From the NCBI GenBank assembly GCA_002803225.1, contig NXFV01001657.1:57208-121207 (forward strand): a stretch of DNA of 64,000 nucleotides, given 5' to 3'. The translations under genes were made by a program, and so were the position numbers. Position 1 is the stretch's first letter, and each line of letters starts with the position of its first letter. The notes below the pieces were generated by a model. It was given only the letters and a program-made list of their open reading frames with translations, ran no database searches and had not been told where the DNA came from. This stretch comes from Gamarada debralockiae. Lineage: Eukaryota; Ascomycota; Leotiomycetes; Helotiales; Hyphodiscaceae. This document shows, one piece after another, positions 33,794-45,001 of the stretch.

Positions 33794-35915
33794 ATGGGTG
33801 CCTGCGGATCTTCATGCTGTGGAGGTAGGTTTTCAAGTCTTATCAAGAATGCTCTGATTCTGATGCGTCACATAGGCAAATCTCGCGATGGGCTTTACGA
33901 ACCTGTCTTGGCAGAGAGCGAAAGAGAAGCTGTTGCAGACCTTCTCCAATATCTAGAAAATGTATGCTGGCTTCTCCTCAACCGTATATACGCAAAGGCT
34001 TATGATTTTGCAGCGTGGCGAGACGGACTTCTTCTCGGGCGAACCCTTAAGAGCTTTGAGCACCCTTGTGTTCTCAGATAATGTCGACCTTCAACGTAGC
34101 GCAAGCTTGACTTTCGCAGAGATAACTGAAAGAGGTGCGTCTACAAAGCTGTTGAATGTAAGACTGGCGGGTGGGAAAGCTTTGCAGTACCCTGCTACCC
34201 AGTTTTGCAAAAGGATAATCAACAAGTCCCCACCTCCTTGCGGTGTACCCGCAAGGTTTCACCGGAGGGACTATCATTCAATGGTTGCACAAAAAACGAT
34301 GCTGATAACTTCCTAGATGTCCGCGAAGTCGACCGTGATACCCTTGAACCCATACTCTTCCTTTTACAAAGCCCAGATATAGAAGTTCAACGGGCAGCCA
34401 GCGCGGCGCTTGGGAATCTTGCTGTCAACAGTAAGTTATGCTCTTTGGTGCATAGAGTTCTGGCCTATGCAGTACCTGACTATTTGCAGCGGAAAACAAG
34501 GTGTCTATCGTACTCCTTGGTGGACTCACGCCCCTCATCCGCCAAATGATGTCGCCGAACGTCGAAGTACAATGCAATGCGGTTGGTTGCATCACAAATC
34601 TGGCAACGCACGAGGATAATAAGGCGAAGATAGCAAGATCCGGAGCTTTGGGACCGCTGACTCGTTTGGCAAAATCGAAGGACATGCGGGTACAGAGGAA
34701 TGCCACCGGAGCTCTGTTGAACATGACGCACTCCGGTAGGAATCTATATGTATTTGCAGTGTTTGGCAGGAACTGACATACAGCAGATGAAAACCGACAA
34801 CAGCTTGTGAATGCGGGTGCTATACCCGTTCTTGTACAACTCCTCTCTTCCTCGGACGTTGATGTTCAATATTACTGCACGACTGCGTTGAGCAATATCG
34901 CTGTCGACGCAAACAACAGAAAGAAGCTTGCTCAGAACGAAAACAGACTTATACAATCCTTGGTCAATCTCATGGACTCCTCGTCGCCTAAGGTCCAATG
35001 CCAGGCGGCTTTAGCTCTTCGAAACCTTGCTTCTGACGAAAAGTATCAACTCGAAATAGTGCGCGCACGCGGCTTGGCTCCGTTATTGCGTCTTCTACAA
35101 TCCTCTTATCTTCCCCTCATACTCTCGGCTGTCGCTTGTATTCGCAACATCTCCATACATCCTTTGAACGAGTCACCTATTATCGACGCAGGTTTCTTAA
35201 AGCCACTGGTGGATTTATTGGGATCTACCGACAACGAAGAGATACAGTGTCACGCCATATCAACTCTCCGAAACCTGGCTGCAAGCTCCGACCGCAATAA
35301 GGCCCTTGTCTTGGAAGCTGGTGCTGTTCAAAAGTGCAAACAGCTAGTTCTTGATGTCCCTCTAAGCGTCCAATCCGAAATGACTGCGGCAATCGCTGTA
35401 CTGGCCTTGAGCGATGAACTCAAGACTCACTTGTTGAACCTCGGAGTCTTTGACGTCCTTATTCCATTGACAGACTCTCAAAGTATAGAAGTCCAAGGAA
35501 ACAGTGCTGCTGCTCTTGGCAATCTCTCCTCGAAAGGTAAGACATAAAGTACATTTATGATTTCTTTTACTGATAATCCATAGTTGGTGACTATTCCATA
35601 TTCATACAAGACTGGACAGAACCAAATGGAGGCATCCATGGATACTTGAAGCGTTTCCTCGCCAGTGGAGATGCCACGTTCCAGCATATTGCTATTTGGA
35701 CATTGCTTCAACTTCTCGAGTCTGAAGATAAGAAGCTTATTAGTCTCATCGGAAAATCGGAGGAAATTGTGCAGATGATCAAGACGATTGCCGACAAACA
35801 GATCGAATCCGACGATGAGGGCGAAGAAGACGGTGAAGGAGAAGTTGTGCAACTGGCTCAGCGTTCACTCCAACTCCTCGGACAAGGTGGTAAGCCATCT
35901 CACATTGAAGGCTAG
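33794..35915 (+). CDS. VAC8: Vacuolar armadillo-repeat protein Vac8
   Basis: Lipid-anchored vacuole-membrane scaffold for vacuole inheritance, nucleus-vacuole contacts and autophagy. Seven exons (33794-33824, 33876-33961, 34014-34134, 34317-34430, 34490-34735, 34787-35536, 35584-35915) encode 559 aa, the family's usual size. The first exon encodes [10 protein letters not shown]: Gly2 for N-myristoylation and Cys4, Cys8, Cys9 for palmitoylation. Armadillo repeats run from about residue 40 to 520; the pattern [14 protein letters not shown] and [14 protein letters not shown] recurs. [19 protein letters not shown] and [16 protein letters not shown] are very typical of Vac8. The acidic C-terminus ([11 protein letters not shown]) is normal. 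Intron 3 (182 nt) is three times the length of the others. Confidence 0.96.
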
Positions 35916-36372
35916 ACGGCACAATGTAGAATTTTGCTTTGTATTGATTGCATCTGGGAGTGGGGTCGGCGAGGTGTTAAAAGGCGTATGTGGTGAGGGC
36001 ATCATCCGTTTAGTAGCGAGCATTAGTGGAGCAGTGGATAGTAAGCGCAACTGTTTTACTGTGGTTGATGGCAAAATGGATCGCGGCCTGATCTTGTCTT
36101 GTCGTCCTTCCACATCTCTTTCTGACGTTCTCCTTGGACTTGTTGCAATTCATATGGACTTTCGGCTTTTTATCGAATGTAATTAGATAGGACTTTATGA
36201 TATCCACACCTTTCGATTATTACAATATAGTCTCAGAAATTGGAAATTCTGTTCGACAACTTTGTGATTATGTGCTGTACAAGATAGTCTTATAGAGGTG
36301 ATTATACATTGCCGCTATGGGGTGCTCCTCTCTGCCAAACACCAAACACCTCAAAATGCTGATGAGATCCCT
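35916..36372. other. Convergent 3' spacer VAC8 / IMP1
   Basis: 457 bases between two convergent stop codons, with AT-rich sequence near 36190-36300. No gene is recognised; both 3' UTRs should lie here. Confidence 0.5.
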
Positions 36373-36970
36373 CTAATTTCCTGCCGCCGGCTGCAACTCA
36401 TTTACAATCCACTTCCTTTCCTTCCAAGGAAACACCTTGGCAATGACCTTCCCCTTAACCAACGCCTTCGGCACCGGACCAAAATGCCTCGAATCTCTCG
36501 AATAATCTAAATTGTCTCCAACTACCCAAACGTGACCTTGAGGGACCTAACCATCCATTCAGTCAATAACCAAAACGCCAACCGTCTGGAGAAAGCCAAC
36601 TCACCTGAATCATCATATTACCCTTCTCCGGCGTATCTCTCAGAACATAATCCCCCTCTAGCCCGAGTACCCTTTTAATGACTCTTTCCCCCGGCTCAAC
36701 GACCGAATCGAAGGTGATAACATCCCCAACCACGATGCCTTTGCCCCGACGATAGAATCGAGAAATTAACACCTGGTCACGGGTAGCTTCAAAAGTGGGC
36801 ATCATGGACGCTCCCCATGTACCTGAGAGCGAGTATGCGTACTCATTGATGAGGTGGGCAAGGAAAACGCCTTTGAGCGTTGCGGTAAAGAGGCGGAATG
36901 GGTGATTGGCATAACGGGTTACTAGATATTGTCGGGCGCGAGAACCGAGCTGAAAGACCTTGAAGAGCAT
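36373..36970 (-). CDS. IMP1: Mitochondrial inner membrane protease subunit (Imp1-type)
   Basis: Signal-peptidase-like serine protease that removes sorting peptides from proteins reaching the mitochondrial intermembrane space. Exons 36970-36605 and 36546-36373 give 179 aa. The catalytic dyad is visible: Ser55 in GASMMPT and Lys99 in ERVIKRVLG. The conserved segment [20 protein letters not shown] follows the splice junction, with [14 protein letters not shown] after it. An N-terminal membrane helix (about residues 28-45) is expected. I favour subunit 1 over subunit 2 from the [15 protein letters not shown] form, which is recall-based. It shares a 166-bp promoter region with the mitochondrial IF3 gene. 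Confidence 0.9.
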
Positions 36971-37136
36971 GGCATTATTCTTTGGGATTGATTTGTGAAA
37001 CTTTGGAAAGAGACTTGGATGTCACGAGGATTTTTGTGATGAGGTGATTTGAAGGGTTTGGGCCACCGTAGTGGAGACGGATATTTTGAAGCTCTCGACA
37101 AACAGCTCTTCTTTCACAACACAGCACACCACCAAG
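36971..37136. promoter_or_regulatory. Divergent promoter IMP1 / mitochondrial IF3
   Basis: 166 bases separate the two start codons (100 if the IF3 gene starts at the in-frame ATG at 37071). Both products act in mitochondria, so joint regulation is likely, but I see no named factor site. Confidence 0.5.
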
Positions 37137-37853
37137 ATGAGAAACTCAAGATGTGTATTCAACACAGCTGCGGCTCTTCATCGAGTCTTCATCGCGCCAA
37201 TTGAGCGCTCAAATCCATACCCCCTACTGAATGGCTCTCCATACTCCCTCCCACGCATCACCACAGTTCCCAAGCGCCTCCTCCCACGTCAACAAACACG
37301 AAGCTATGCCTCCGAGCCCCCAAAACGCCGTCTCCCCCGCGACGACGAAATAAAATCCTGGTCCGTCTCCCTCGTAAACGAAGAGGGCAAACTAGAGGAA
37401 CCTCGCTCAACGTACGATATCCTCCAATCCATCGACCGCAAAAACCAATCCCTAGTCGTCGTAGCAGCCGGCGACCCAGGCATCCCTCCAATATGCAAGA
37501 TCATGGACAAGAAAGCCATGCGGGATGCCGAAAAAGCGAAAGCCAAGTCCGCAAGAAGTTCAGCGGTGACGGTGAAAACGATAGAGCTGAATTGGGCTAT
37601 TGATGGGAATGATTTGAGTCACAGACTGCAGCGGATTAGGGATTTCTTGGGGAAGGGCCATAGGGTTGAGGTTTTGATGGCGGCGAAGAGGAAGGGGCGG
37701 AAGGCGACGGAGGAGGAGGCGCAGAGGTTGGTGGATAGGATAAGGGCGGCGATTGGGGAGTGTGAGGGTGCGAGGGAGAGTAAACCTATGGAGGGGAGAT
37801 TGCTGGGAACTGCGACGATTCATGCTGAGGGAAAGGCGATGGCTAAATCATGA
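37137..37853 (+). CDS. Mitochondrial translation initiation factor IF-3 (Aim23-like)
   Basis: Promotes subunit dissociation and start selection on mitochondrial ribosomes. Single exon, 238 aa from the ATG at 37137; an in-frame ATG at 37071 would add 22 residues. The N-terminus is Arg-rich without acidic residues (MRNSRCVFNTAAALHRVF), as in a matrix targeting peptide. The IF3 N-domain is around LEEPRSTYDILQSIDRKNQSL; the linker is Lys/Ala-rich (DKKAMRDAEKAKAKSA). The C-domain has VTVKTIELNWAIDGNDLSHR and FLGKGHRVEVLMAAKRKGRK, very typical of IF3. Confidence 0.88.
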   Translation: MRNSRCVFNTAAALHRVFIAPIERSNPYPLLNGSPYSLPRITTVPKRLLPRQQTRSYASEPPKRRLPRDDEIKSWSVSLVNEEGKLEEPRSTYDILQSIDRKNQSLVVVAAGDPGIPPICKIMDKKAMRDAEKAKAKSARSSAVTVKTIELNWAIDGNDLSHRLQRIRDFLGKGHRVEVLMAAKRKGRKATEEEAQRLVDRIRAAIGECEGARESKPMEGRLLGTATIHAEGKAMAKS

Positions 37854-38781
37854 TCTGAAAGGGACTGTCGGAGCTGGGTACATGTTGCTGGTTGGAGGTG
37901 TCAGCCCCCGGGGTCAAAATCGAGATGAATGATGATTGATCGCGGACGATGAGATCCGCTGCAAGAGGAGGCATGAACAATAGAACTACTTTTCAACAAG
38001 TCGCAAATTCTGATTCAAACCCGAGTCATGAATTTACGCCCCAGAGCCCAGCTGGCCGTCAAAGATCTGGCATTACAACCATTGCGAACGGAGTCAGGCT
38101 GGACGTTGAAAGGCATGTTTGGATTAAGGTTTGTAGACCTGTTGAAAGCCTGATTCCATGGTGCTCTGAACAGCATTCAAAAGAGTAGTCTTGAGTTTTG
38201 ATACGTTGGAATTTCGTCCTATCGCACCTCTGTACGGAGCTACCAAGATGCAGGAACAAAGAGTGAAGTGAGGTGTTTCAGGTAAAGAGTAGTTTTTAGG
38301 CACCTATAAATATACCTCCTAACAGTGGGACCTTGTCAAATGCTCCAAGAATTGGATGTTTCAGAGATCACCGTCTCACTGAGAAGGGTTCCCCTCTTTC
38401 CAAATTCACGTGCTCTGGCCTCGCTTTACAGGGGGGACGCGGTAGAACCTCAGCCTGGCTCGCCTGGCGTCACTTTGAACAACTACAACCTTCTGTTGAC
38501 CTCGATTTCTGTGCAGGATAGTCTCAGATCTATACAGCCTACTTCTACCTCTACAGAAGGTTTTATGTTCTGCATCTCTAAGACTCAAAGCTCGACTGAC
38601 GCATTTCAGTGACTCACGAAACCCCACATCAGACTTTTGATTCTTAACAGCTTCGCGACAATTCGATCCAACTCAAGAACTCTCGCCAGATCTAAACAGA
38701 ACACGAAACCGACAATTATCACATCATACTCGGAGCACGATCGAGAATAACGCCTACGAGATATATCTGCGCAATAACAAG
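37854..38781. other. Intergenic upstream of eIF2B-delta
   Basis: 928 bases with only short open frames (up to about 95 codons) in several frames. The last 150 bases are the likely leader of the eIF2B-delta gene. Confidence 0.45.
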
Positions 38782-40306
38782 ATGCCGTCATCAGATCCCC
38801 TAACAGCCCTAGAGGCACCCAAACCAGAAGCAACAGATGCTTCGCAACCACAGAAGGACAAGAAAGGCGCAGCAGGAAAGCAATCAAAGGAGCCAGCGAC
38901 GCCTACAGAAGCACCCAAGCTCTCCGGGGCAGAATTGAAGAAGAAAGCGAAGGAGGAGAAGGCAGCACGAAGAGCACAAGCATTACAAGATAAGCAGTCA
39001 GGAGGAGCTGCACCATCACCAGTTAACGCGTCAGCACCTGCACAAAAGTTAGATCCAAAGACAGGGCAAAAGGGAGTCGCGCATAAGAGGGGAGGATCAA
39101 CTGCAGTGGAGGTGCGGAATTTACCAGTGAAAGGCGCACAAAAGACTGTGATGGAGGCACCAAAGGAAGAAGATAAGACGGTGGAATTCTTCAGGCACTT
39201 ATACAAGACAAGGACCACTTCAATCGCTGGTGCTGGGAAGGAGGTTCATCCGGCCGTTCTGGCTCTGGGATTGCAGATGGGCAAATATACGATATGTGGT
39301 AGCTGTGCAAGGTTGGTCGCGACATTGCAAGCATTTAAGAGGGTAAGTTTTCTGCCTTTAAAACTATGCAGATATCCATTACTCCCTGGCTCTGGCGTTA
39401 TCTTGATCTGGCGTCTTTACAAGTAGAGGCTAACCTTTACAGGTCATCGAATCATATACAACCCCTCCTGGAAACTCCCTCACTCGACATCTTACATCTC
39501 ACGTTCTCTCCCCGCAAATCGACTACTTATCCTCATGTCGGCCGATCTCAATATCGATGGGAAATGCTATTCGGTGGCTTAAGCTCGAGATATCAAAGGT
39601 AGATATCAATGTCCCTGACTCGGAAGCTAAGAAAGGCCTTTGCGATGCGATCGACGTCTTCATTCGAGAGCGAGTCACATATGCGGATCAAGTTATTGCT
39701 CAAAGTGCAGCCGAGAAAATCAAGAACGGCGATGTTATCCTGACTTTTGCGAAGAGCAGCATAGTCCAAAAGGCGCTAGTTAGGGCTCATGAAGAGGGAA
39801 AGCAATTTAGAGTCATTGTCGTCGACTCGAGGCCACTGCATGAAGGGAAGCATTTGGCTGCCGCTCTCGTTGGAATGGGGATGAACGTCAAGTACTGCTT
39901 GATCAATGGCTTGTCCCACAATATTCAAGATGCAACGAAGGTGTTACTAGGCGCTCATGCGATGATGAGCAATGGGCGGTTATTCTCGAGGATTGGGACT
40001 GCTCTTGTAGCCATGGAGGCCAACAGTGCGGATAAGCCAGTGATCGTTCTTTGTGAGACAATCAAGTTTACTGAGCGAGTAGCTCTGGATTCAATCGTTC
40101 ACAACGAGATTGCGCCGGCGGACGAGCTGGTCATTCCTCGTGGACAGCTAGAGGGGTGGAAGGACTCGAAGAAGCTGCAGTTGTGCAATCCTATGTTCGA
40201 TGTCACTCCGGCGGAGTACATCCAGATGATAGTGACGGAATCAGGAGCTGTTCCACCTACTTCAGTGCCGGTGCTGCATAGGTTAGGGAATGAAAGCCAG
40301 GGCTGA
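38782..40306 (+). CDS. GCD2: Translation initiation factor eIF2B subunit delta (Gcd2)
   Basis: Part of the regulatory subcomplex of the guanine-nucleotide exchange factor for eIF2, which slows translation when eIF2 is phosphorylated. Exons 38782-39342 and 39443-40306 give 474 aa. The N-terminal 130 residues are Lys/Ala/Pro-rich, as in other delta subunits. The conserved body starts at VHPAVLALGLQMGKYTICG. Downstream are GDVILTFAKSSIVQKALVRA, DSRPLHEGKHLAAALVGMG, AHAMMSNGRLFSRIGTALVA and CETIKFTERVALDSIVHNE. The intron falls exactly between AFKR and VIESYTTPP. Confidence 0.95.
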
Positions 40307-40613
40307 GGTTGGTGAGAACATCTCAGCGGGGCCGTTTTAGCACTATAGCTATAATCAACATGCAATCTGCATTGCGTCTTAGCTTAGCTGTATGATATCT
40401 GTGTTGATTAATTGTCGTAAGACCCTATGCTACTGTGCTACTGTGAGCCTTGCAATCTGTCACCCATGCACATCCAACGTCACCATGTATTCTCCACTCT
40501 CAAGTATATTGACGAGCAGCCAAATTTGACAATTTTTGGATTCCATAGTATCATCTTTGTACAATTCTTCTCCAACGCCCTCCCAGTGCCCTCACAAATC
40601 CCGTCTATTCCGT
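40307..40613. other. Convergent 3' spacer
   Basis: 307 bases between convergent stop codons of eIF2B-delta and the small complex I-like gene. A short repeat (gctactgtg twice) is present near 40430. No gene is seen. Confidence 0.5.
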
Positions 40614-40974
40614 CTACGACTCCGCAGCCTGAGCAGCTTCCCTCTCCGCTCTCCGAGCTCTCTTCTCCAGCAAAGCCGTCCTCCGCGCTCCCAAAATTCT
40701 TTGTTGTCTCTGATCCACCCCCTGCAGCCAGTATCCGAAGCTTGCTCCTACACCTCCGAACAGTGGGTAGACCCAGAGTGATTCCTTGTTGAAGAATGGT
40801 CGCATTTCGAGGCCGAGTTGCCAGACGCGTACAGCGAGGCCTACCTTCCTTGTTAGTTTCCAATTGATACCATATCAATGAGTGAGGAAGGTTGGGGTGA
40901 AGTTGCAGACGTGATGTAGTGGGGAAGAGGAGGTACGAACCGAAGCCAGTCCAGAAAAGGACTTTGTGGACCAT
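40614..40974 (-). CDS. Small mitochondrial membrane protein, probable complex I accessory subunit
   Basis: Exons 40974-40941 (34 nt) and 40840-40614 encode 86 aa. The sequence starts MVHKVLFWTGFG, then RVWQLGLEMRPFF, SLWVYPLFGGVGASFGYWLQ (a single membrane helix) and a charged helix ending in RRAEREAAQAAES. This small, basic, single-helix form is what fungal databases commonly label a 14-kDa or B14.5b-like NADH-ubiquinone oxidoreductase subunit; that label is from memory. The tiny first exon and conserved junction (GFG|LAV) support the gene model. It diverges from the SHG1 gene across 298 bp. Confidence 0.6.
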
Positions 40975-41272
40975 TGTAATGGCTGAAGAACGAAGATCGG
41001 TAGATGTGTAGGTTTAGGAGGAATCGTTCACTCCAGATTCGGTCGCTGCAGGCCGTATGGTTGACTGATTGCCTGCAATTGCTTGCTCTCCTCTTCAGAC
41101 GAGGTCGTCGGAAGTTCGAAGCTCATTCGCTTGGCGGCACTAAAATTCAGTGTCACGTGCACAGGCTCAAACCTCGCATTCAATGCAATCTATCCCCAAT
41201 CCACGTGTTCGACCCAGCGTTTCTTCAAGACCATGACCTAATCGACATCGATTTTCTGCGGTGGCAATTGGA

Positions 41273-43776
41273 ATGATGGCGGCCGCGATGGCTTATTCGA
41301 AGGATTCCAAAACGAGTACTGGCCCAGTGCGCAAGAAGCTGAAGACGTCCGATTTACCATTGTCTTCTGCGACGCGAGCTGCGATTGAGGGACTGGCGCA
41401 TACGTTCAAGAAGAAAGGTGGTTATGATTCTTTACGCAAGCAGATTTGGGAGGATTTGGAAAAGAGCGTAAGTTTGCACAGGCTCAAAGTCTACACCTAC
41501 GAATTCTAATGCAACGTTTGCCCTAGGATTTCGAGAAGGAGATTACGCAGTCTTTACTGAAGGTCGCCGAACAAGAGCTCGAGAAATCCCCTGAACAACT
41601 TCTGAAACTTGATCGCGGGAAAGCTGCGTTACTCCTTGAGGGTGCTGTAGATCGAGCGGGCGTTTATCAGACTGCAGAGGCACGAATCGATACATTGATT
41701 GATGCTCATATTGAGGAGATTGAGACTGGTATTCGGGCACTGAGACGGGAAGATATTGGCGCGGAGGCAGCGGCTGTTGAGCAAGCTCGGGGTGGTAAGA
41801 CGGAGGAACAATATGCTGAGGAGGCAGCAAAGAAAAGAGCTGCTAGGGAGAAGATTAGGGAGGAAGCTAGGGAGAAGGAGCGTGCGATTGCGGATGAGAG
41901 ACGAAAAATTGACAGAGCCAGACGACGGGAAGAGGAAAAGAAAATTGAGGCTGAGCAGGAGAAGAGACGTGAGGAGCGAGAGGCTAGGAAGAAGGCTGAG
42001 CGTGAGCGCGAAGAGCGCGAAGATAGGAGCCTACGAGACCGAGATCGCGAGCGTGACCGCGAGAGAGACAGCAGAGATAGCTATCGGGACCGAGACCGAG
42101 ATCGGGATAGGGACAGAGATAGAGATAGGGATCGAGATCGAGATGATCGACACAGAAGATACGATGACGATACCAGATCCAGCAGATATACTGGTCGAGA
42201 TGGCAGAGACAGCAGAGATGCCCGCAGGGACTCTGTCTCGAAGCCAGAATTATCCAAAGAGGAGATTGAACGCCTGGAGCAGGAGGCTCTAGATGATCTT
42301 TTGAAGGAAGGCCAGCGGGTAGCCCGGCGATCAAGACATCAACTGGAGCTTGAAGTGGACAAGTCACTTGCTCCACCTCCTCGCAAGAGTATGCCAGCTT
42401 CCGCCATCATGCCCATATCACGAGATTCTGCGGCCAAGGCAGCAGAAATCAAGAAACCATCGACATCAGCACTCCCCACTAAGCCCAAAGACGACGAACT
42501 CAAGAAGCCATCGACAACACCAATCCCTACTGGACCCAAAGTCGACGAAATCAAGAAGCCATCAACATCAACAGTGCCCACTAAACCGAAAGACGAAGAA
42601 GAAACCTTCAAAACACCACTCAGCGTGGCCAAGCTTCCAGATGACGACAAGGCGGACAAACTTGATCGGAGAAACAGCCACAGAAGTCGAAGCCGAAGTC
42701 GAGATCGCGCATCAACCCGGAGATCGAGTCGGAGCAGAAGTCGACGCCGCCGTGAGAGCAGAGACAGAGAATCTGTCCGCTCGCGAAGGGACAGCCGGGA
42801 CCGTGAGAGGCGTCGCGATAGCAGAGACCGTGACGACCGCCGAAGAGATAGTCGGGGACGTGATGACAGACGGCGTAGATCAAGCCGAGACCGCGATGAT
42901 CGTCGGGACCGCTCACGCTCTCGTTCTCGTGATCGTGATCGTGCTCGTGATCGTGATCGAAGACGAAGCTACCGCTCACGCAGCCGAAGTCGCAGCCGAG
43001 AACGACGAGACCGAGATCGTCCCCGCGCATCCAGTCCTCCACACCGAGACGCCAACGCCATTGAAACCTGGAAGCAAGCTGAGGTTAAGAAGCGCGAGCA
43101 AGAAGCGAAGGAATACCTTGCTGCGCAGAAGGAGGCTAAGGGAAAAGGATTGCCGATTCCTGGATGGTCTGATAGGAGGAGAGACGATGATCGAGTCATT
43201 AGCCCGACTTCGCTGCGCAGACGAGACTCCTCTCGTGATCGAGATAGGGATCGTGAGAGATCGTCTCGTATGAGAAGCGGATCTCGTACGCCGACTGGTA
43301 GACGTAGTAGCAGAATCGAGAGATCTACGAGTCCTGCCAACATCGATCGGTATGTTCCTGGTGCATCAGCTCGTCGGTCCAGCACCACTGCTCGGAGTCC
43401 AGCTCGGAAGCGGGAGAGAAGCAGAGATAGGGAACGTGACCGTGATAGAGACAGAGATCGTGATAGGGAGAAGGATCGAGACAGCAGAACTGCACGGGAT
43501 GACGAAAAGTCTCGACGCAAGAGTCGCTCTCGTAGTCGGAGCCGGAGAAGGGATAGGAGCAGAGATCGAGACCGCGCTAGGGCGAGAAGTCGGAGCCGCA
43601 GTCCGTACGTGAGACGAGAGCGCAGAGATAGGAGTAGAAGTCGCGATAGGGATAGGGATAGGGATAGACGGCGAGATAGGAGTCGTGACCGGGATAGGGA
43701 CCGGGATAGGGACCGGGATCGTGAGCGGAAGAGAAGTCGCAGTCGAGGCAGCAGACGTGACTCTAGGCGGGAATAG
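41273..43776 (+). CDS. COMPASS complex component Shg1-like protein with long RS/RD-rich tail
   Basis: Exons 41273-41467 and 41527-43776 give 814 aa. The N-terminal domain (about residues 25-140) matches the Shg1/BOD1 type: LTHTFKKKG-like start (here LAHTFKKKGGYDSLRKQIW), LLEGAVDRAGVYQTAEARID and LIDAHIEEIETGIRALR. Shg1 belongs to the Set1 H3K4 methyltransferase complex. A charged coiled coil (EEAAKKRAAREKIREEARE) follows, then hundreds of residues of alternating RD, RS and DR dipeptides (about 230-290 and 440-810), as in splicing-related RS proteins. Close in-frame ATGs at 41276 and 41288 are possible starts. The tail suggests a role linking chromatin and RNA processing, but that is inference. 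Confidence 0.8.
42019..43760 (+). repeat. Coding low-complexity RS/RD repeats
   Basis: Within the Shg1-like gene, units such as cgagat, gatagg and agtcgg are repeated many times, for example gatagggatagggatag near 43645. The repeats keep frame and encode RD/RS dipeptides. They create long, meaningless open frames on the other strand and in other frames. Confidence 0.85.
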
Positions 43777-45001
43777 GTGTGATTGTTTGAGTATGTGTAC
43801 GATTATGGTATAGGGTATTTGGATCATGAGGGATGAGATTTCAATGAAAATGGGCTTCATGGTGGTATAAGTTATTCGGAGTATTACTTTGTGGTAAATT
43901 GAACTATAGTGACCGTAGAGAATCATCTAAGGAAACCTTGAGCTTTTTCTCCATTTCTCCTTTTCTTCATCGTAGCTTCATCACGCGGATTTTGAATGTC
44001 CACAGCCCACGTGCGTCAAGCCCAATAGATTACCCCTTCACCAAATTCAACTAATGCAGATATATTTAGGCACGCCGTCCCGCGCAGCGAATGAGCGCCA
44101 AGACTAGAATTTTTAGCCTGAGACCTTGATATTTGACATAAACGTTAAATTCAACATCATCTCTGTGGATTTGAATCGACTATCTATCTTTACCGATTGA
44201 TTCGTCTTTGATGTTGGGAAAGGATAAATGGTGATGATCTTCTCGACTTAGGAATTGGTGTTGTGGGGAGATGGGTAGAGAGGGAGCTGTGGATGATGTG
44301 GGGGCGGATGTGATGCCTGAAAATAGAGGTAAGTACTCATTGTAACTCTGCAGTGTCCAGGCTGTCTCGAATTGGCCTACATTCTCACGAAGGGTAAAGT
44401 GCTCAAATGATAACAAAAGTAAGAAGAGAAATCCACTCTTGTCGCTCCTGTTAAAATGGCTACTTGTAAGCACTTGCTCCCTGCTGCCTCTATTGCCTTT
44501 GGTAGGCACTACAGTGGAAGAAGGACTATGCGCGAGATTGGACTGTACAGAAAACGCAGCAGTAGGTTCTAGTCTGTTAGGTTGTTCATTGGTATATGGC
44601 GACAAATTCCACTCTAAGTGATGTACTGTACAAGAAGATTGCAGGATAATAGCAATTATGGGATGGACAGATTATCCCAAGATATTCTGGTCTATCCCAA
44701 CCACCCACGCGCCGATGGGTCGTTCCCCCTCCTTTTATCCCAGCCGTAACTCCGTTGAATGCCCTTATTCGCCCTCTTTCCTAAGCCGTCATCATTCGAT
44801 AAGGGTGTCGCTGAGATGGTCTCGGTTGGTTGGAGCCCACTTCGAAGTCCAGCTTTGTCGGTGAAGTGAGGGATGGGGTTCAGTGCCGGAAATCGTTTCA
44901 GCAACCCGGGCGCCCTGGAACCTTCATCTGAACCCCAACCAAACGCAGAAAGGAGGTAGTACCGTCCCAATCCACTCCTCTATGCTCTTAACTTCCTTTT
45001 G
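43777..45001. other. Convergent 3' spacer SHG1 / GT17
   Basis: 1.2 kb with no recognised gene. A 141-codon frame on the minus strand (44180-44605) has no domain and no supporting neighbour exon. Both 3' UTRs and some unassigned sequence lie here. Confidence 0.45.

Noticed and set aside
42620..43926. Several long frames antisense to, or shifted from, the RS/RD repeats
   Set aside because: Hexamer repeats leave all frames open; only the RS/RD frame joins the Shg1 domain.
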